This document shows, piece after piece, positions 43,527-52,719 of a DNA stretch of 64,000 nucleotides. Position 1 is the stretch's first letter; every line of letters starts with the position of its first letter. Both the position numbers and the translations under genes were made by a program. The notes under the pieces are model-generated. The model was not told the origin of the DNA, did not search any database, and saw only the letters and a program-made list of their open reading frames with translations. The DNA comes from Putridiphycobacter sp965230195 (GTDB taxonomy: Bacteria > Bacteroidota > Bacteroidia > Flavobacteriales_D > Crocinitomicaceae): NCBI GenBank assembly GCA_965230195.1, contig OZ245997.1, positions 6,138,001 through 6,202,000 on the forward strand, read 5' to 3'.

Positions 43527-46500
43527 TCAAATTTTTTCTAATTCTTTTATGGCAGCTTTAACAGACCCAATTTCGGAATAAATTAGTCTTAGTCTGTTAT
43601 TTTTTTCGCTCATCTTACAGTTAGCCGGATTAGTTTGAATGAAAGTCAAAACTTTGGTAAATTGTGGAGACTGATAGTAAGGAGAATCTTGCTTGGAAAT
43701 AAAATAACCAATCATTTTTTTGGATTTAATCACTAATTTTTCGAATCCAATTGATTTTGCCAACCATCTCATCTGGATTGAAGAACATAATTCTTCAACA
43801 GTTTGTGGCAGCTCCCCAAACCGGTCTTTTAACTGTTCAACAAAGGCATCCAGTTCAGTTTGGTTCTTACAATTATCTAATGACTGATAAAGAGATAAAC
43901 GTTCTGCTACATTGTTAACATAAGTATCCGGAATAAGTAATTCCAGATCGGTTTCAAGAATGCAGTCTTTTACAAACTCTGTTCCGTCAATATTAGCATC
44001 TTCCTCATAAAGGTCTTTGAACTCATTTTCTCTGAGCTCTTGAACAGCTTCATTGAGTATTTTTTGATACATCTCAAAACCAATGTCAGAAATGAATCCA
44101 CTTTGTTCTCCACCTAATAAATTACCAGCTCCCCGGATATCCAAATCCCGCATGGAGATATTAAACCCTGAACCCAGATCTGAAAAATGAACCAATGCTT
44201 CCAGTCGCTTCCTTGAATCACTTGGCAAGGCGTGCATTGGAGGTGAAATTAAATAACAAAAGGCTTTTTTATTGGATCGTCCCACACGTCCCCGCATTTG
44301 ATGAAGGTCGCTTAACCCGAAGTTTTGGGCCTGGTTAATCATAATAGTATTGGCATTAGAAACATCAATACCTGATTCAATAATGGTAGTAGCTACCAGC
44401 ACATCATATTCGTGATTAATGAAATCCATCATGATGCCTTCAAGTTTCTTACCATCCATTTGGCCATGACCTACAGCAACCCTGATTCCGGGGCATAATC
44501 GCTGAATCATCCCGGCCACTTCGTGAATATTTTGAACCCGGTTATGTACAAAAAAGACTTGTCCTCCCCGGTTTGTTTCGTACGAGATGGCATCTCTGAT
44601 CATTGCTTCATTAAAACCAATCACTTGTGTTTCCACTGGTTGACGATTTGGTGGCGGTGTATTAATGATGGATAAATCCCGGGCACCCATCAATGAAAAT
44701 TGCAGAGTTCTTGGAATTGGTGTAGCAGTTAAAGTCAAGGTATCAACTGTAGCTTTTATGGTCTTCAGTTTATCCTTAACACCAACACCAAACTTTTGTT
44801 CCTCGTCAATAATAATTAGACCCAGGTCATTATATTTAACCTGTTTGCCTACCAGTTTATGCGTCCCTATAATAATATCCGTTTCACCACCTTCTAATCT
44901 TTTTAATGATTCATTAATTTGTTTGGTGGATTTAAAACGATTCACATAATCAACTTTACAAGGAAACTCTTTCAGACGCTCCGAGAATGTTTTATAATGC
45001 TGAAGAGACAAAATAGTGGTCGGCACTAAAACAGCCACTTGTTTATTATCGCAAACTGCTTTAAAAGCCGCTCTGATCGCAATTTCAGTTTTCCCAAAGC
45101 CAACATCACCACAAATCAGGCGGTCCATTGGAATTTCTGATTCCATGTCGGACTTAACATCAATAGTAGCTTTTAATTGGTCGGGTGTATCTTCATAAAT
45201 AAAGCTTGCTTCCAGCTCATTTTGAAGATAGTTATCAGGGCTAAAAGCAAAGCCCTTTTCCTGCTTCCGTTTAGCGTAAAGTTGAATGAGGTTAAAGGCA
45301 ATTTCCTTAACCCTCGATTTTGTTTTCTTTTTGACCTTATCCCATTGAGGAGAGCCAATTTTATTCATTTTTGGCTGCGTGCCTTCTTTGCCTGTATATT
45401 TTGAAATCCTGTGCAAAGAGTGGATTGAAACATAAAGCACATCATTATCTTTATAAATCAAACGAATGGCTTCCTGTGGTTTTCCATTTACATCAATCAT
45501 TTCCAGACCGGAAAACTGCCCGATTCCATGGTCGATATGGGTCACAAAATCACCGCGGTTAAGGTTATAGATTTCCTTTAAGGTAAGCGCCTGTTGGTTT
45601 TTTCTAAAACCGTCTTTTAGTTTAAACCGGTGGTACCGCTCAAAAATCTGATGATCGGTATAACAAGCAATTTTCAGATCGTTATTGATAAACCCTTCAT
45701 GTAGAGAAAGATTCAGCGTTGAAAATTGTACATTGGCTTGCAAATCTTCAAATATGGAGTAAATCCTTTCAATTTGTTTAGGCTGATTTGAAACAATAAT
45801 GGTCGTAAATTTTGTTTCAGACAGCTGGTTCAAATTATCAATCAACAAGTCAAAATTCTTGTTAAAACTTGGCTGCGGACTAATATTAAAATGAATGGTG
45901 TTTTGATCAAAAAAAGCGCCACTTCCGAACTCAATTACCGGAAAGCCCTCAACCTGATTTTCGAATACGGACTTTTCGAAATACAACTCTATTGGCGGTG
46001 AAGCCTTTGTTGGTGTATCCGGTAATTCATTATAAATATTGAGTGCTTTTTCGTATTCCTTTTCTAAAATCCCTTTGGTAAACAGATAATCCTTAATCCA
46101 GAGGGTTGAGTTTTTACCTATAAATTCCAGTATTGACGCACGCTTAACATCTTCAACATAACGCTGCACATTAGGTACAATTGTCAGGCGGGTATGCGTT
46201 GAAATTGAAAGTTGATTAGAGGGGTCAAAAGTTCTGATTGAATCCACATCATCTCCAAAAAACTCTATCCTGTAGGGTTGATCATTCGAGTATGAAAATA
46301 CATCAATAATTCCTCCTCTTACAGCAAACTGACCTGGTTCATAAACAAAATCAACTTTTTCAAAATCGTATGAAATCAATAATTCATTGATAAAGTTTAC
46401 TGAGTATTCTCCCCCTGTTTTAATTTCCAGTATGGTTTTGGAGAATTGTTTTTTGGTAATAACCTTTTCAACCAGTGCTTCGGGGTAGGTAATAATGATG

Positions 46501-46856
46501 GCATTTTTGCCGCGGTTAATGTATTCCAAAACTTCAGCTCTGGCTACTACATTAGCATTATCAATTTCCTCTAATTCGTACGGCTTTCTGTAGGAATGTG
46601 GAAAAAAAAGTACGTTGTGGGCCTGATTGGTCAGGCTTTGAATATCATTTAGGAAATAGGCGGCTTCCTCTTTATTAGTTAAAACAATTAAATGTGTACC
46701 CTTTAATTGCTGAATAACACTTTCCATAAAAACAGAGGTATAGGCACCATAAAGCCCTTTCAGCGAAACCTTCACCTGATCGGTCGATTGCAAATCAATC
46801 AGAGCTTTTACCTGATCAGATTCTGCAATTAATGCCTTAAACTCATCTGTATTCAT
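43527..46856 (-). CDS. mfd: Transcription-repair coupling factor Mfd
   Basis: A 1109-residue Mfd. It removes stalled RNA polymerase from lesions and recruits UvrA. The N-terminal UvrB-like part includes LFFPHSYRKPYELEE and the ribose-loop FAVRGGIIDVFS. A CarD-like RNA-polymerase interaction domain follows near residues 430-500 (GDFVTHIDHGIGQFSGL). The translocase has Walker A GDVGFGKTEIA, the DEEQ box and TLTATPIPRT. The C-terminal TRCF domain is present. The length is slightly below the usual 1150. Confidence 0.95.
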   Translation of the reverse strand: MNTDEFKALIAESDQVKALIDLQSTDQVKVSLKGLYGAYTSVFMESVIQQLKGTHLIVLTNKEEAAYFLNDIQSLTNQAHNVLFFPHSYRKPYELEEIDNANVVARAEVLEYINRGKNAIIITYPEALVEKVITKKQFSKTILEIKTGGEYSVNFINELLISYDFEKVDFVYEPGQFAVRGGIIDVFSYSNDQPYRIEFFGDDVDSIRTFDPSNQLSISTHTRLTIVPNVQRYVEDVKRASILEFIGKNSTLWIKDYLFTKGILEKEYEKALNIYNELPDTPTKASPPIELYFEKSVFENQVEGFPVIEFGSGAFFDQNTIHFNISPQPSFNKNFDLLIDNLNQLSETKFTTIIVSNQPKQIERIYSIFEDLQANVQFSTLNLSLHEGFINNDLKIACYTDHQIFERYHRFKLKDGFRKNQQALTLKEIYNLNRGDFVTHIDHGIGQFSGLEMIDVNGKPQEAIRLIYKDNDVLYVSIHSLHRISKYTGKEGTQPKMNKIGSPQWDKVKKKTKSRVKEIAFNLIQLYAKRKQEKGFAFSPDNYLQNELEASFIYEDTPDQLKATIDVKSDMESEIPMDRLICGDVGFGKTEIAIRAAFKAVCDNKQVAVLVPTTILSLQHYKTFSERLKEFPCKVDYVNRFKSTKQINESLKRLEGGETDIIIGTHKLVGKQVKYNDLGLIIIDEEQKFGVGVKDKLKTIKATVDTLTLTATPIPRTLQFSLMGARDLSIINTPPPNRQPVETQVIGFNEAMIRDAISYETNRGGQVFFVHNRVQNIHEVAGMIQRLCPGIRVAVGHGQMDGKKLEGIMMDFINHEYDVLVATTIIESGIDVSNANTIMINQAQNFGLSDLHQMRGRVGRSNKKAFCYLISPPMHALPSDSRKRLEALVHFSDLGSGFNISMRDLDIRGAGNLLGGEQSGFISDIGFEMYQKILNEAVQELRENEFKDLYEEDANIDGTEFVKDCILETDLELLIPDTYVNNVAERLSLYQSLDNCKNQTELDAFVEQLKDRFGELPQTVEELCSSIQMRWLAKSIGFEKLVIKSKKMIGYFISKQDSPYYQSPQFTKVLTFIQTNPANCKMSEKNNRLRLIYSEIGSVKAAIKELEKI

Positions 46857-47016
46857 GCCGCAAAGTTAATGGTTCTTCCTGAAATTGTTTGTCTGATATT
46901 AAAGATACCTGTAGATTTTTTTTGATTGATCCAACACAATTTAAAATTGTATTAAAAACTGACAAAAAGCAGGCATGGACTTGACAGAATTAATATTTAT
47001 TGGGGAATTAAACCAA

Positions 47017-47024
47017 TAGTTTTG
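47017..47024 (+). promoter_or_regulatory. -7 box of the HMA cluster
   Basis: TAGTTTTG fits TAnnTTTG and lies 31 bp before the ATG at 47056. The -33 region is weak. Confidence 0.4.
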
Positions 47025-47055
47025 TTTGGTTAAATAAATGTAAAAAGAAGTACAA

Positions 47056-47397
47056 ATGGGTGTATTGCGATTGATGATGTTATTCCTGATGTTTTCAACA
47101 GCTTTGCAGTCATACGGCCAGGTCGAAAGTACTGTAAAGATCACCTTTAAAGTTTGGGGCAATTGTGGGATGTGTAAAACAAAGATTGAACAATCCGCAA
47201 AATCAGTTAAGGGAGTCACCACGGTGAAATGGAGTATTGCCCGGAAGAGAATGACACTTCGATACAACCCTCAGATCACAACCCCTGAAACCGTCCAAAA
47301 AAAGATTGCATCAGTCGGTTATGATACAGAAAAATATAAAGCAACAGATGAAGCTTATAACGCATTGCACCATTGTTGTAAATACGATAGAAATTAA
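47056..47397 (+). CDS. Exported heavy-metal-associated (HMA) domain protein
   Basis: A 113-residue protein with a signal peptide (to about YGQ, residue 23) and one HMA domain in which the metal motif is GNCGMCK (the usual pattern is GMxCxxC). The tail ends in HHCCKYDRN, which adds two histidines and two cysteines. Such domains bind Cu(I), Zn or Hg; free periplasmic copies are unusual compared with those in P-type ATPases. It is the first gene of a cluster of three on the plus strand, 10 bp before the thioredoxin-like protein gene. Confidence 0.85.
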   Translation: MGVLRLMMLFLMFSTALQSYGQVESTVKITFKVWGNCGMCKTKIEQSAKSVKGVTTVKWSIARKRMTLRYNPQITTPETVQKKIASVGYDTEKYKATDEAYNALHHCCKYDRN

Positions 47398-47407
47398 AGT
47401 ATAAGTT

Positions 47408-48187
47408 ATGAAGAAATTCAGTTTTTTATTAGCAATGGTCCTTTTAACAGGAGCGAAGGCTTTTTCACAAACCACAGCTACGGATTTTACCGCCACGGAT
47501 TGTGACGGCGATACCTACAACCTGTTTTCAAATCTCGATAATGAAAAAATTGTAGTTATAGCCTGGATTATGCCTTGTGCCACGTGTATTACCGATCCAT
47601 TAACAGCTTTTACACTTGTTGAATCCTATAATTCAAATCACTCTAACCGGATTCATTTTATAGTGGCAGATGATTATGCCAATACCAATTGCAATACCTT
47701 ATCTGCTTGGACTGCGAATTATGGTATAGGTGACGGTACCAGGGAGTTTTCTGATCCTTCAATTAGTATGAGTGATTATGGTACGGATGGGATGCCAAAA
47801 ATTGTCATTTTAGGTGGGACAAATCACAAAGTTTATTTTAATAAAAACAGTTCCACCGAAGGATTTGAAGCTGCTTTAAACCTGGCATTGTCAGAGAATC
47901 CGCTGAGTATTGATGAAAACCCTCAAAGTTTTAAATTGAATGTTTATCCCAATCCGGCTAATGAAACACTCAATATTTTTTATGAGATCTCAGAGGCCGC
48001 AAACATTCAGTTAGATCTGTTTAACATTCAGGGAAGTATAGTAAGCAGAGTCCAGCCAGAAGGTATAAAGGAAAACGGGATATATAATTTAAAAATAGAC
48101 CTGACCGAGTTTGGTGAGGGGACTTATTTTTTAAGAATGTCATCCAATTCTACAGTTAAGATGGTGAAGATTATTGTTACACATTAA
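47408..48187 (+). CDS. Thioredoxin-like T9SS cargo protein
   Basis: A 259-residue protein with a signal peptide, a thioredoxin-like fold at about residues 22-150 and a type A T9SS sorting domain at about 178-259 (NVYPNPANETLNIFY, then VKMVKIIVTH). The thioredoxin motif is CATC, placed as in the WCxxC position, and GMPKIVIL resembles the cis-Pro loop. It may act on surface or periplasmic disulfides or metal-bound thiols. The next gene begins 10 bp after its stop. Confidence 0.8.
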   Translation: MKKFSFLLAMVLLTGAKAFSQTTATDFTATDCDGDTYNLFSNLDNEKIVVIAWIMPCATCITDPLTAFTLVESYNSNHSNRIHFIVADDYANTNCNTLSAWTANYGIGDGTREFSDPSISMSDYGTDGMPKIVILGGTNHKVYFNKNSSTEGFEAALNLALSENPLSIDENPQSFKLNVYPNPANETLNIFYEISEAANIQLDLFNIQGSIVSRVQPEGIKENGIYNLKIDLTEFGEGTYFLRMSSNSTVKMVKIIVTH

Positions 48188-48197
48188 AATTCAGATT

Positions 48198-49232
48198 ATG
48201 TTAAGAGTCTTTGCATTATGTTTTCTATTATTTTCAGTTAAATCGGTTCAAGCACAGGGCTGTTGTTCAGGTGGAGCAGGGAGTCCAATTGCTGGTGGTG
48301 CTGCAACAGGAGTATTGCAAAAAAATCAGATGGAAATTTCGGCTAATTACCAGTTTGATCAATCCAACCGATTTTTAACGGGTACGCAGGATACTTTACC
48401 ATTATTTGATAATTTAACCAGTAAGTACCTGTTTTTAAGGGTTGATTATGGCTTAAGTGAAAAGTTAACTATGTCAGTGGCATCAGGCTATTACCTGAAC
48501 CGATCGTTAGTCGAATTGGAAGGAGACCATGCCATATCATCAAGAGGAATAGGAGACTTAATTGTGTTACCAAGATATAATGTTTACAGTCAGTCAAAAT
48601 GCAACACAAAAACAGAGCTGACATTGGGTTTAGGGATGAAAATACCACTCGGAACACATACTGATTCCAACCTTGTATTTTCTCACCCGGTGGTTGGTGA
48701 CATTTATACACCTTCGCCACCTTCCGTGCAAACCACTAACGGATCGTTGGATATGATGTTTTATTCGTTTTTTTACCGTGCTTATAAAAGTCAAAAGCTT
48801 AGATTTTTTGCCAATTCAATTTATATGAGGAAAGGATATAATTCCTCCGGACAAAAATTTGGAGATTATGCCAGTATAGGACTATTTGCAGGGAAAACAA
48901 TATTTAACAAAATTGGTGTGACGGTTCAGGTTAAAGGAGAATGGGTGGGTCGGATCCAGTCGGTTAAAGGAGTGGACCTGTTGGCTGAATATAATATTGA
49001 TAAGAAATCCACTGGTTCGCGGAAGGTTTTTTTCATTCCTCAATTGAGCTATACTCATCAATCGTTAACGGCATTCGTAACCAGTGAAACCCCATTGTAC
49101 CAAAACCTTAACGGTACCCAGGTCGGTTCGCAATACAGGTTTAGTGGTGGATTGATTTACCGGTTTAACGTTGGTAAAAAGAAAGCGGAACCTGTAGAAA
49201 TTAATCCGGCTGCAACTCCTGTGATTAATTAA
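48198..49232 (+). CDS. Outer-membrane protein with GCCSGG N-terminus
   Basis: A 344-residue secreted outer-membrane beta-barrel-type protein. After the signal peptide (to about VQAQ), the mature protein begins GCCSGGAGSPIAGGA, with two cysteines that could bind metal. Strand patterns (MEISANYQFD, KYLFLRVDYGL, and the last GGLIYRFNVG) follow. The start at 48198 is chosen because the longer reading begins at TTG inside the previous gene. In context it may act as a porin or metal-responsive channel with the HMA and thioredoxin-like proteins. Confidence 0.75.
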   Translation: MLRVFALCFLLFSVKSVQAQGCCSGGAGSPIAGGAATGVLQKNQMEISANYQFDQSNRFLTGTQDTLPLFDNLTSKYLFLRVDYGLSEKLTMSVASGYYLNRSLVELEGDHAISSRGIGDLIVLPRYNVYSQSKCNTKTELTLGLGMKIPLGTHTDSNLVFSHPVVGDIYTPSPPSVQTTNGSLDMMFYSFFYRAYKSQKLRFFANSIYMRKGYNSSGQKFGDYASIGLFAGKTIFNKIGVTVQVKGEWVGRIQSVKGVDLLAEYNIDKKSTGSRKVFFIPQLSYTHQSLTAFVTSETPLYQNLNGTQVGSQYRFSGGLIYRFNVGKKKAEPVEINPAATPVIN

Positions 49233-49246
49233 GTAACAGGTTAAAC

Positions 49247-49744
49247 TTAATCTGTTTTGGTATGCTGATCCAATATAGTCAGCAAGGTCGGCATTCTAAA
49301 AGGGCCATGCATATACCTGATATGTTCAACAGCTTGATCCAGATCCGTACCAATAGCAGAAATATGTAATGGCTTTTGGCTGTCACCTCTAAATAGTTCA
49401 ACTACTGTATTTTTATTATGTTTAAAGCCACTTTTAGCAACTCCAATTATTGGCACCTGACGGTCCAGTACTTCATAAAGATGCCCCCCCAGCCCAAAGG
49501 AGGGAGGATTAGTATAGACATGACCATCTACTACAATTACCTCAATGGTATTCATGTCAACCTGTTCAATGATTTTTAACAAACAAGGTAACTCACGCTT
49601 GTAAAATTGTCCGGGTTCGTACGCTTCAACATCAGTTACCTTTGCTGTGATTACCTTTTCAGGTTTTTCATCTTTCCAATTGAAAATGATACCGATACAT
49701 TTAGCGTAACTGGCTTTATAGTGAACGTCAAGGGCCAAAATCAT
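49247..49744 (-). CDS. nfi: Endonuclease V
   Basis: A 165-residue protein. Its start MILALDVHYK has the RNase-H-like strand with the first catalytic Asp. VEAYEPGQFYKRELP, VDGHVYTNP and GLGGHL further match the endonuclease V pattern, which cleaves DNA or RNA next to deoxyinosine. The ATG at 49744 is chosen over an upstream one at 49801, because it places the start 8 bp after the upstream membrane-protein stop instead of overlapping it by 50 bp. It is shorter than the Escherichia coli enzyme (about 223). Confidence 0.8.
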   Translation of the reverse strand: MILALDVHYKASYAKCIGIIFNWKDEKPEKVITAKVTDVEAYEPGQFYKRELPCLLKIIEQVDMNTIEVIVVDGHVYTNPPSFGLGGHLYEVLDRQVPIIGVAKSGFKHNKNTVVELFRGDSQKPLHISAIGTDLDQAVEHIRYMHGPFRMPTLLTILDQHTKTD

Positions 49745-49751
49745 ATTCAGA

Positions 49752-50243
49752 TTAAATTTGGTCGGAATTACTTCCGTTTTTATTATGAATATTTTCTTCA
49801 CTACTTTCCCAGGCCTTAATTTCAGGGGTTAATGTTAAAAAGCCAATAGGCGGCACCAATGTTTCGATTACAATAAACCACCAGGATCTGGCATAAAAGA
49901 CAGATCGGATTTTAATGGTCATCAGTATCGTAATAATCAAAGAAAAAAGGATGACTACTAATAATAACCAGATGGTTTGATATTCTTCAGTAAGCAGATA
50001 AAAGCTATATAAAATGCCATTCACAATAATAAAACCATTAGTCAACCATTTAAACTTGTTGCTTGATGAGACATAATGCATATAGTCGGATACTGAAAAC
50101 TGCCAGATTGGGACTACCAGTGAAACACCTGCTACCAGTCTGAAATCCATTCCTAAATCAGGAAAATAAAGGTATAAGAAAGTGGGGATAAACAATATGG
50201 TAAAAAAGATAAACCCTGGTATTTTAATCACTAAGGATTTCAT
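49752..50243 (-). CDS. Small membrane protein, unknown
   Basis: A 163-residue protein with four or five hydrophobic helices (about residues 8-28, 35-52, 68-85, 88-108 and 118-138) and a short charged C-terminus. I recognise no family. Its start overlaps the tadA stop by 4 bp (ATGA) and its stop is 8 bp before the endonuclease V gene, so tadA, this gene and endonuclease V form one unit. The nucleic-acid-related neighbours do not explain a membrane role. Confidence 0.7.
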   Translation of the reverse strand: MKSLVIKIPGFIFFTILFIPTFLYLYFPDLGMDFRLVAGVSLVVPIWQFSVSDYMHYVSSSNKFKWLTNGFIIVNGILYSFYLLTEEYQTIWLLLVVILFSLIITILMTIKIRSVFYARSWWFIVIETLVPPIGFLTLTPEIKAWESSEENIHNKNGSNSDQI

Positions 50244-50692
50244 AAAGATTGACGTTTAGATTTAAAAAAGTCCTGGATAAGGGCTGCACATGGTTCGGCA
50301 TAAACCCCACCTGAAACTTTTGTTTTGGGATGATAAATATTTTCACTTAATCGGCCGGCACCACGTTTAGGGTCAGATGCGCCATAAACAATCTCACCGA
50401 TTTGAGACCAGGCCAGGGCTCCGGCACACATCACGCAAGGCTCAAGAGTGACATACAAGGTACAATCCCGGAGGTACTTTGCCCCCAAATACTCAGAGGC
50501 TGCTGTTATGGCCTGAATTTCGGCATGTGCGGTAACATCATTTAGCTTTTCAGTGTAATTATGTGCTTTTGCAATAATGGTATTTTTCGCCACAATTACT
50601 GCACCAACAGGTACTTCATCTATTTCAAATGCCCGCTCGGCTTCTTTATAAGCCTCCTTCATAAAAAACTCCGGGGTGAAAATATTGATCAT
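50240..50692 (-). CDS. tadA: tRNA(Arg) adenosine-34 deaminase TadA
   Basis: A 150-residue deaminase that converts the wobble A34 of tRNA-Arg(ACG) to inosine. It has the zinc site His56-Ala-Glu58 and Cys86/Cys89 in PCVMC, with the characteristic GASDPKRGAG stretch. A TACCTTTG -7 box lies at 50718-50725 on the minus strand, 25 bp before the ATG. It overlaps the next gene by 4 bp. Confidence 0.93.
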   Translation of the reverse strand: MINIFTPEFFMKEAYKEAERAFEIDEVPVGAVIVAKNTIIAKAHNYTEKLNDVTAHAEIQAITAASEYLGAKYLRDCTLYVTLEPCVMCAGALAWSQIGEIVYGASDPKRGAGRLSENIYHPKTKVSGGVYAEPCAALIQDFFKSKRQSL

Positions 50693-50783
50693 AATTTTAC
50701 TGTTAAGGCGTAAAGCACAAAGGTATTAAAAGAATGAAAACAAGATTTGATCGGCTAGGTGGAATATCTGTAACCAGGCAAAA

Positions 50784-50815
50784 TTTGTTGCCTTTGCCCG
50801 AAATAACTAATTTTG
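50784..50815 (+). promoter_or_regulatory. Promoter of the PAS-like protein gene
   Basis: TTTG (50784-50787) and TAATTTTG (50808-50815), with a 20-bp spacer, are a textbook Bacteroidota promoter. The ATG is 9 bases downstream. Confidence 0.65.
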
Positions 50816-50824
50816 TAAAACAAA

Positions 50825-51778
50825 ATGATTAAAGCAGAACAGATTTTTGAAAAATACCCTGAATTAAAGGTCAGGGGTTGGCATCTTAAACAATTAATTG
50901 TATTTGTTGAAAGTGGTTTATTAAAAGGTGCTTTTGAAAACGGAAATTTGATGGTGGATGAACAAAGCTTTATCAATCTGATTAATTATGCTTCAGGAAT
51001 CGGGAATACAGCTGAAAGGTCAGGTATGGTGAACAGGCAAAATGCAGTTTTAAACCATCTTGACGTTTTAGAACAGAAGGTTCAGTTAGTACAAAATCAA
51101 AATAAAACATCTGGCAATACTGGAAATCAAAAACGGTTCCGGGATATTTACAATGAGATCAGCTTGATCCGGCAGTCGAACAAATCGGGATTTGGAAAAA
51201 CAACTGATAGGTTTCAGGAGGTTTTACATTCAATTATTGATCTAAGCTTTGGTGAATACTTTGAGACGATACAAGATGCGCACCCTGATAATTTTTTAAA
51301 TTTCGTATTTGAATCACTTAACATTGTAGTTGATGAATTATATTCCAGTATAATTCCTAAAACCATGATGATGGAATTATTGAATGTAATACCTAATCTA
51401 TCGGCTATTGCAATTGATGAGGACAACAAAATAGAATTTATAACAGATGTGCTCCAAACCGAACTATCCTACCCTAAAGGGAAGTTGAAAGGAGTTCCGG
51501 TTCTGGAAATTATTCCCGACTATGATAAATTAAAGCCAAACCAGTCAATTAGAGTTAAAGATAATTTTGCCGGTACAGGTAAGGATTTAAATGTGTTAGC
51601 TGTACAGTCATATGCTACAAAAGATAAAAAAAGGGGCACTCAAATCATCATTTTGGAAACTCAATGGAGAGACAGAAACGATCAAAGTAACCTAAAGGGT
51701 GAAATGAAAGACTTAACTGCCATAAATCAAAAACTAATCGAAAAGCTGGAGGAATTGCGAAAAAAAGTTCGTGATTAA
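50825..51778 (+). CDS. Coiled-coil and PAS-like protein
   Basis: A 317-residue cytoplasmic protein. The middle (about residues 70-140) has charged helices, and the region from about 190 to 290 resembles a PAS sensory fold (AIAIDEDNKIEFI, then VLEIIPDYDK and NVLAVQSY). A short coiled coil ends it (LIEKLEELRKKV). No kinase, cyclase or other output domain is present. It may be a signalling partner of the following DUF7793-type gene, which starts 15 bp after its stop. Confidence 0.6.
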   Translation: MIKAEQIFEKYPELKVRGWHLKQLIVFVESGLLKGAFENGNLMVDEQSFINLINYASGIGNTAERSGMVNRQNAVLNHLDVLEQKVQLVQNQNKTSGNTGNQKRFRDIYNEISLIRQSNKSGFGKTTDRFQEVLHSIIDLSFGEYFETIQDAHPDNFLNFVFESLNIVVDELYSSIIPKTMMMELLNVIPNLSAIAIDEDNKIEFITDVLQTELSYPKGKLKGVPVLEIIPDYDKLKPNQSIRVKDNFAGTGKDLNVLAVQSYATKDKKRGTQIIILETQWRDRNDQSNLKGEMKDLTAINQKLIEKLEELRKKVRD

Positions 51779-51781
51779 TGG

Positions 51782-51789
51782 TAAATTTG
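51782..51789 (+). promoter_or_regulatory. -7 box directly before a GTG start
   Basis: TAAATTTG lies 4 bases before the GTG start at 51794, so the transcript would be nearly leaderless. Confidence 0.5.
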
Positions 51790-51793
51790 TGGA

Positions 51794-52213
51794 GTGAATC
51801 AGAATGAATTAAGCGAACGCGAGTGGTCAATAGCCTATTTGGAAGATGGCGTTGTTATTTTTTACTACAAGCCCAATGTTAAAAGAGTAACACTTGAAAT
51901 TGCTAAAAGTACCACTGCACATAGAATAGCGATTTCAGATAATATTAAAAGACCTGCATTGCTCATTAGTGAAGGTAATATCACGGTTGAAAGAGAAGCA
52001 AAAAAATATTTCGAAACAGATGAGTCAACTTATTTGTTAGCTGCTATAGCTATTATAGTGTCTAGTCCGTTGACCAAATTTGCTGCCAATGCCGTAATGA
52101 ATAAGTATATGCCATTTAAAAGAACTAAGGCACCCTTTAAGGTTTTTTTGACTCACGAAAAAGACAAAGCGCTGGCCTGGCTTTCAAATTATAAGCTGGA
52201 AAATTTAAACTAG
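51794..52213 (+). CDS. DUF7793/STAS-like small protein
   Basis: A 139-residue protein with a STAS/SEC14-like pattern: strands (VVIFYYKPN, VTLEIAK) followed by the conserved-looking helix near AAIAIIVSSPLTKFAANAVMN and the end FLTHEKDKALAWL. I place it in DUF7793 from memory of that pattern. The start is GTG at 51794 because an in-frame TAA is only 10 bp upstream and no ATG is available. It lies 15 bp after the PAS-like gene. Confidence 0.65.
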   Translation: MNQNELSEREWSIAYLEDGVVIFYYKPNVKRVTLEIAKSTTAHRIAISDNIKRPALLISEGNITVEREAKKYFETDESTYLLAAIAIIVSSPLTKFAANAVMNKYMPFKRTKAPFKVFLTHEKDKALAWLSNYKLENLN

Positions 52214-52285
52214 TATCCTTAATCAGGATAAAAAAATCAAAAATTATTCGTTAAGTCTGGGAGAGGTTGATATATAATCTCGACC

Positions 52286-52618
52286 TTACTTTTTTTCGTA
52301 TTCCGCTATCAATAGGTTTAAAAGCTCAACTTGTTTTTTAAGCTGACCAATATAGTTGCTGTAATCAATATTTTCCTGATTTAACTTTTGAATGGTTTTT
52401 TGTGACTCTTCCTTTTCCTTTGACCCAACCAACAACCAATCGGAGTCCAAATTGTATTTTTCAGCCAGGATTTTAATATGCTGAAAACGGATGGCTTTCT
52501 TTCCTCGCTCTATATCAGAATAATAGCTTTGAGGGATGCCTAAGAGAGCTGCCATTTGGACCTGGGTCAACTTATTCTCTTTTCTAAACGATTTTAAACG
52601 TTCAATTTCACTGGCCAT
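52286..52618 (-). CDS. XRE-family helix-turn-helix regulator
   Basis: A 110-residue repressor-like protein with an HTH_3 domain at about residues 8-65 (LTQVQMAALLGIPQSYYSDIERG) and a C-terminal coiled coil (about 70-108) that probably forms dimers. It is divergent from the small AraC gene, with a 165-bp shared control region. Its own promoter has a TATACA-T-TGTATA palindrome, so autoregulation is likely. Confidence 0.88.
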   Translation of the reverse strand: MASEIERLKSFRKENKLTQVQMAALLGIPQSYYSDIERGKKAIRFQHIKILAEKYNLDSDWLLVGSKEKEESQKTIQKLNQENIDYSNYIGQLKKQVELLNLLIAEYEKK

Positions 52619-52658
52619 CTGATCTGCTTTAATTGTTATTGTAACTATTTAATGAAAT

Positions 52659-52689
52659 CAAATTTATACAATGTATAGATTGAAACAAA
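52659..52689 (-). promoter_or_regulatory. xre promoter with TATACA-T-TGTATA operator
   Basis: On the minus strand TTTG (52686-52689) and TAAATTTG (52659-52666) are 19 bp apart. The spacer holds a perfect 6-bp inverted repeat (52665-52670 with 52672-52677), overlapping the -7 box by two bases. This looks like an autorepression site. Confidence 0.65.
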
Positions 52690-52719
52690 TTAATTTTTCG
52701 AAACGAGTTATAAAAATCG

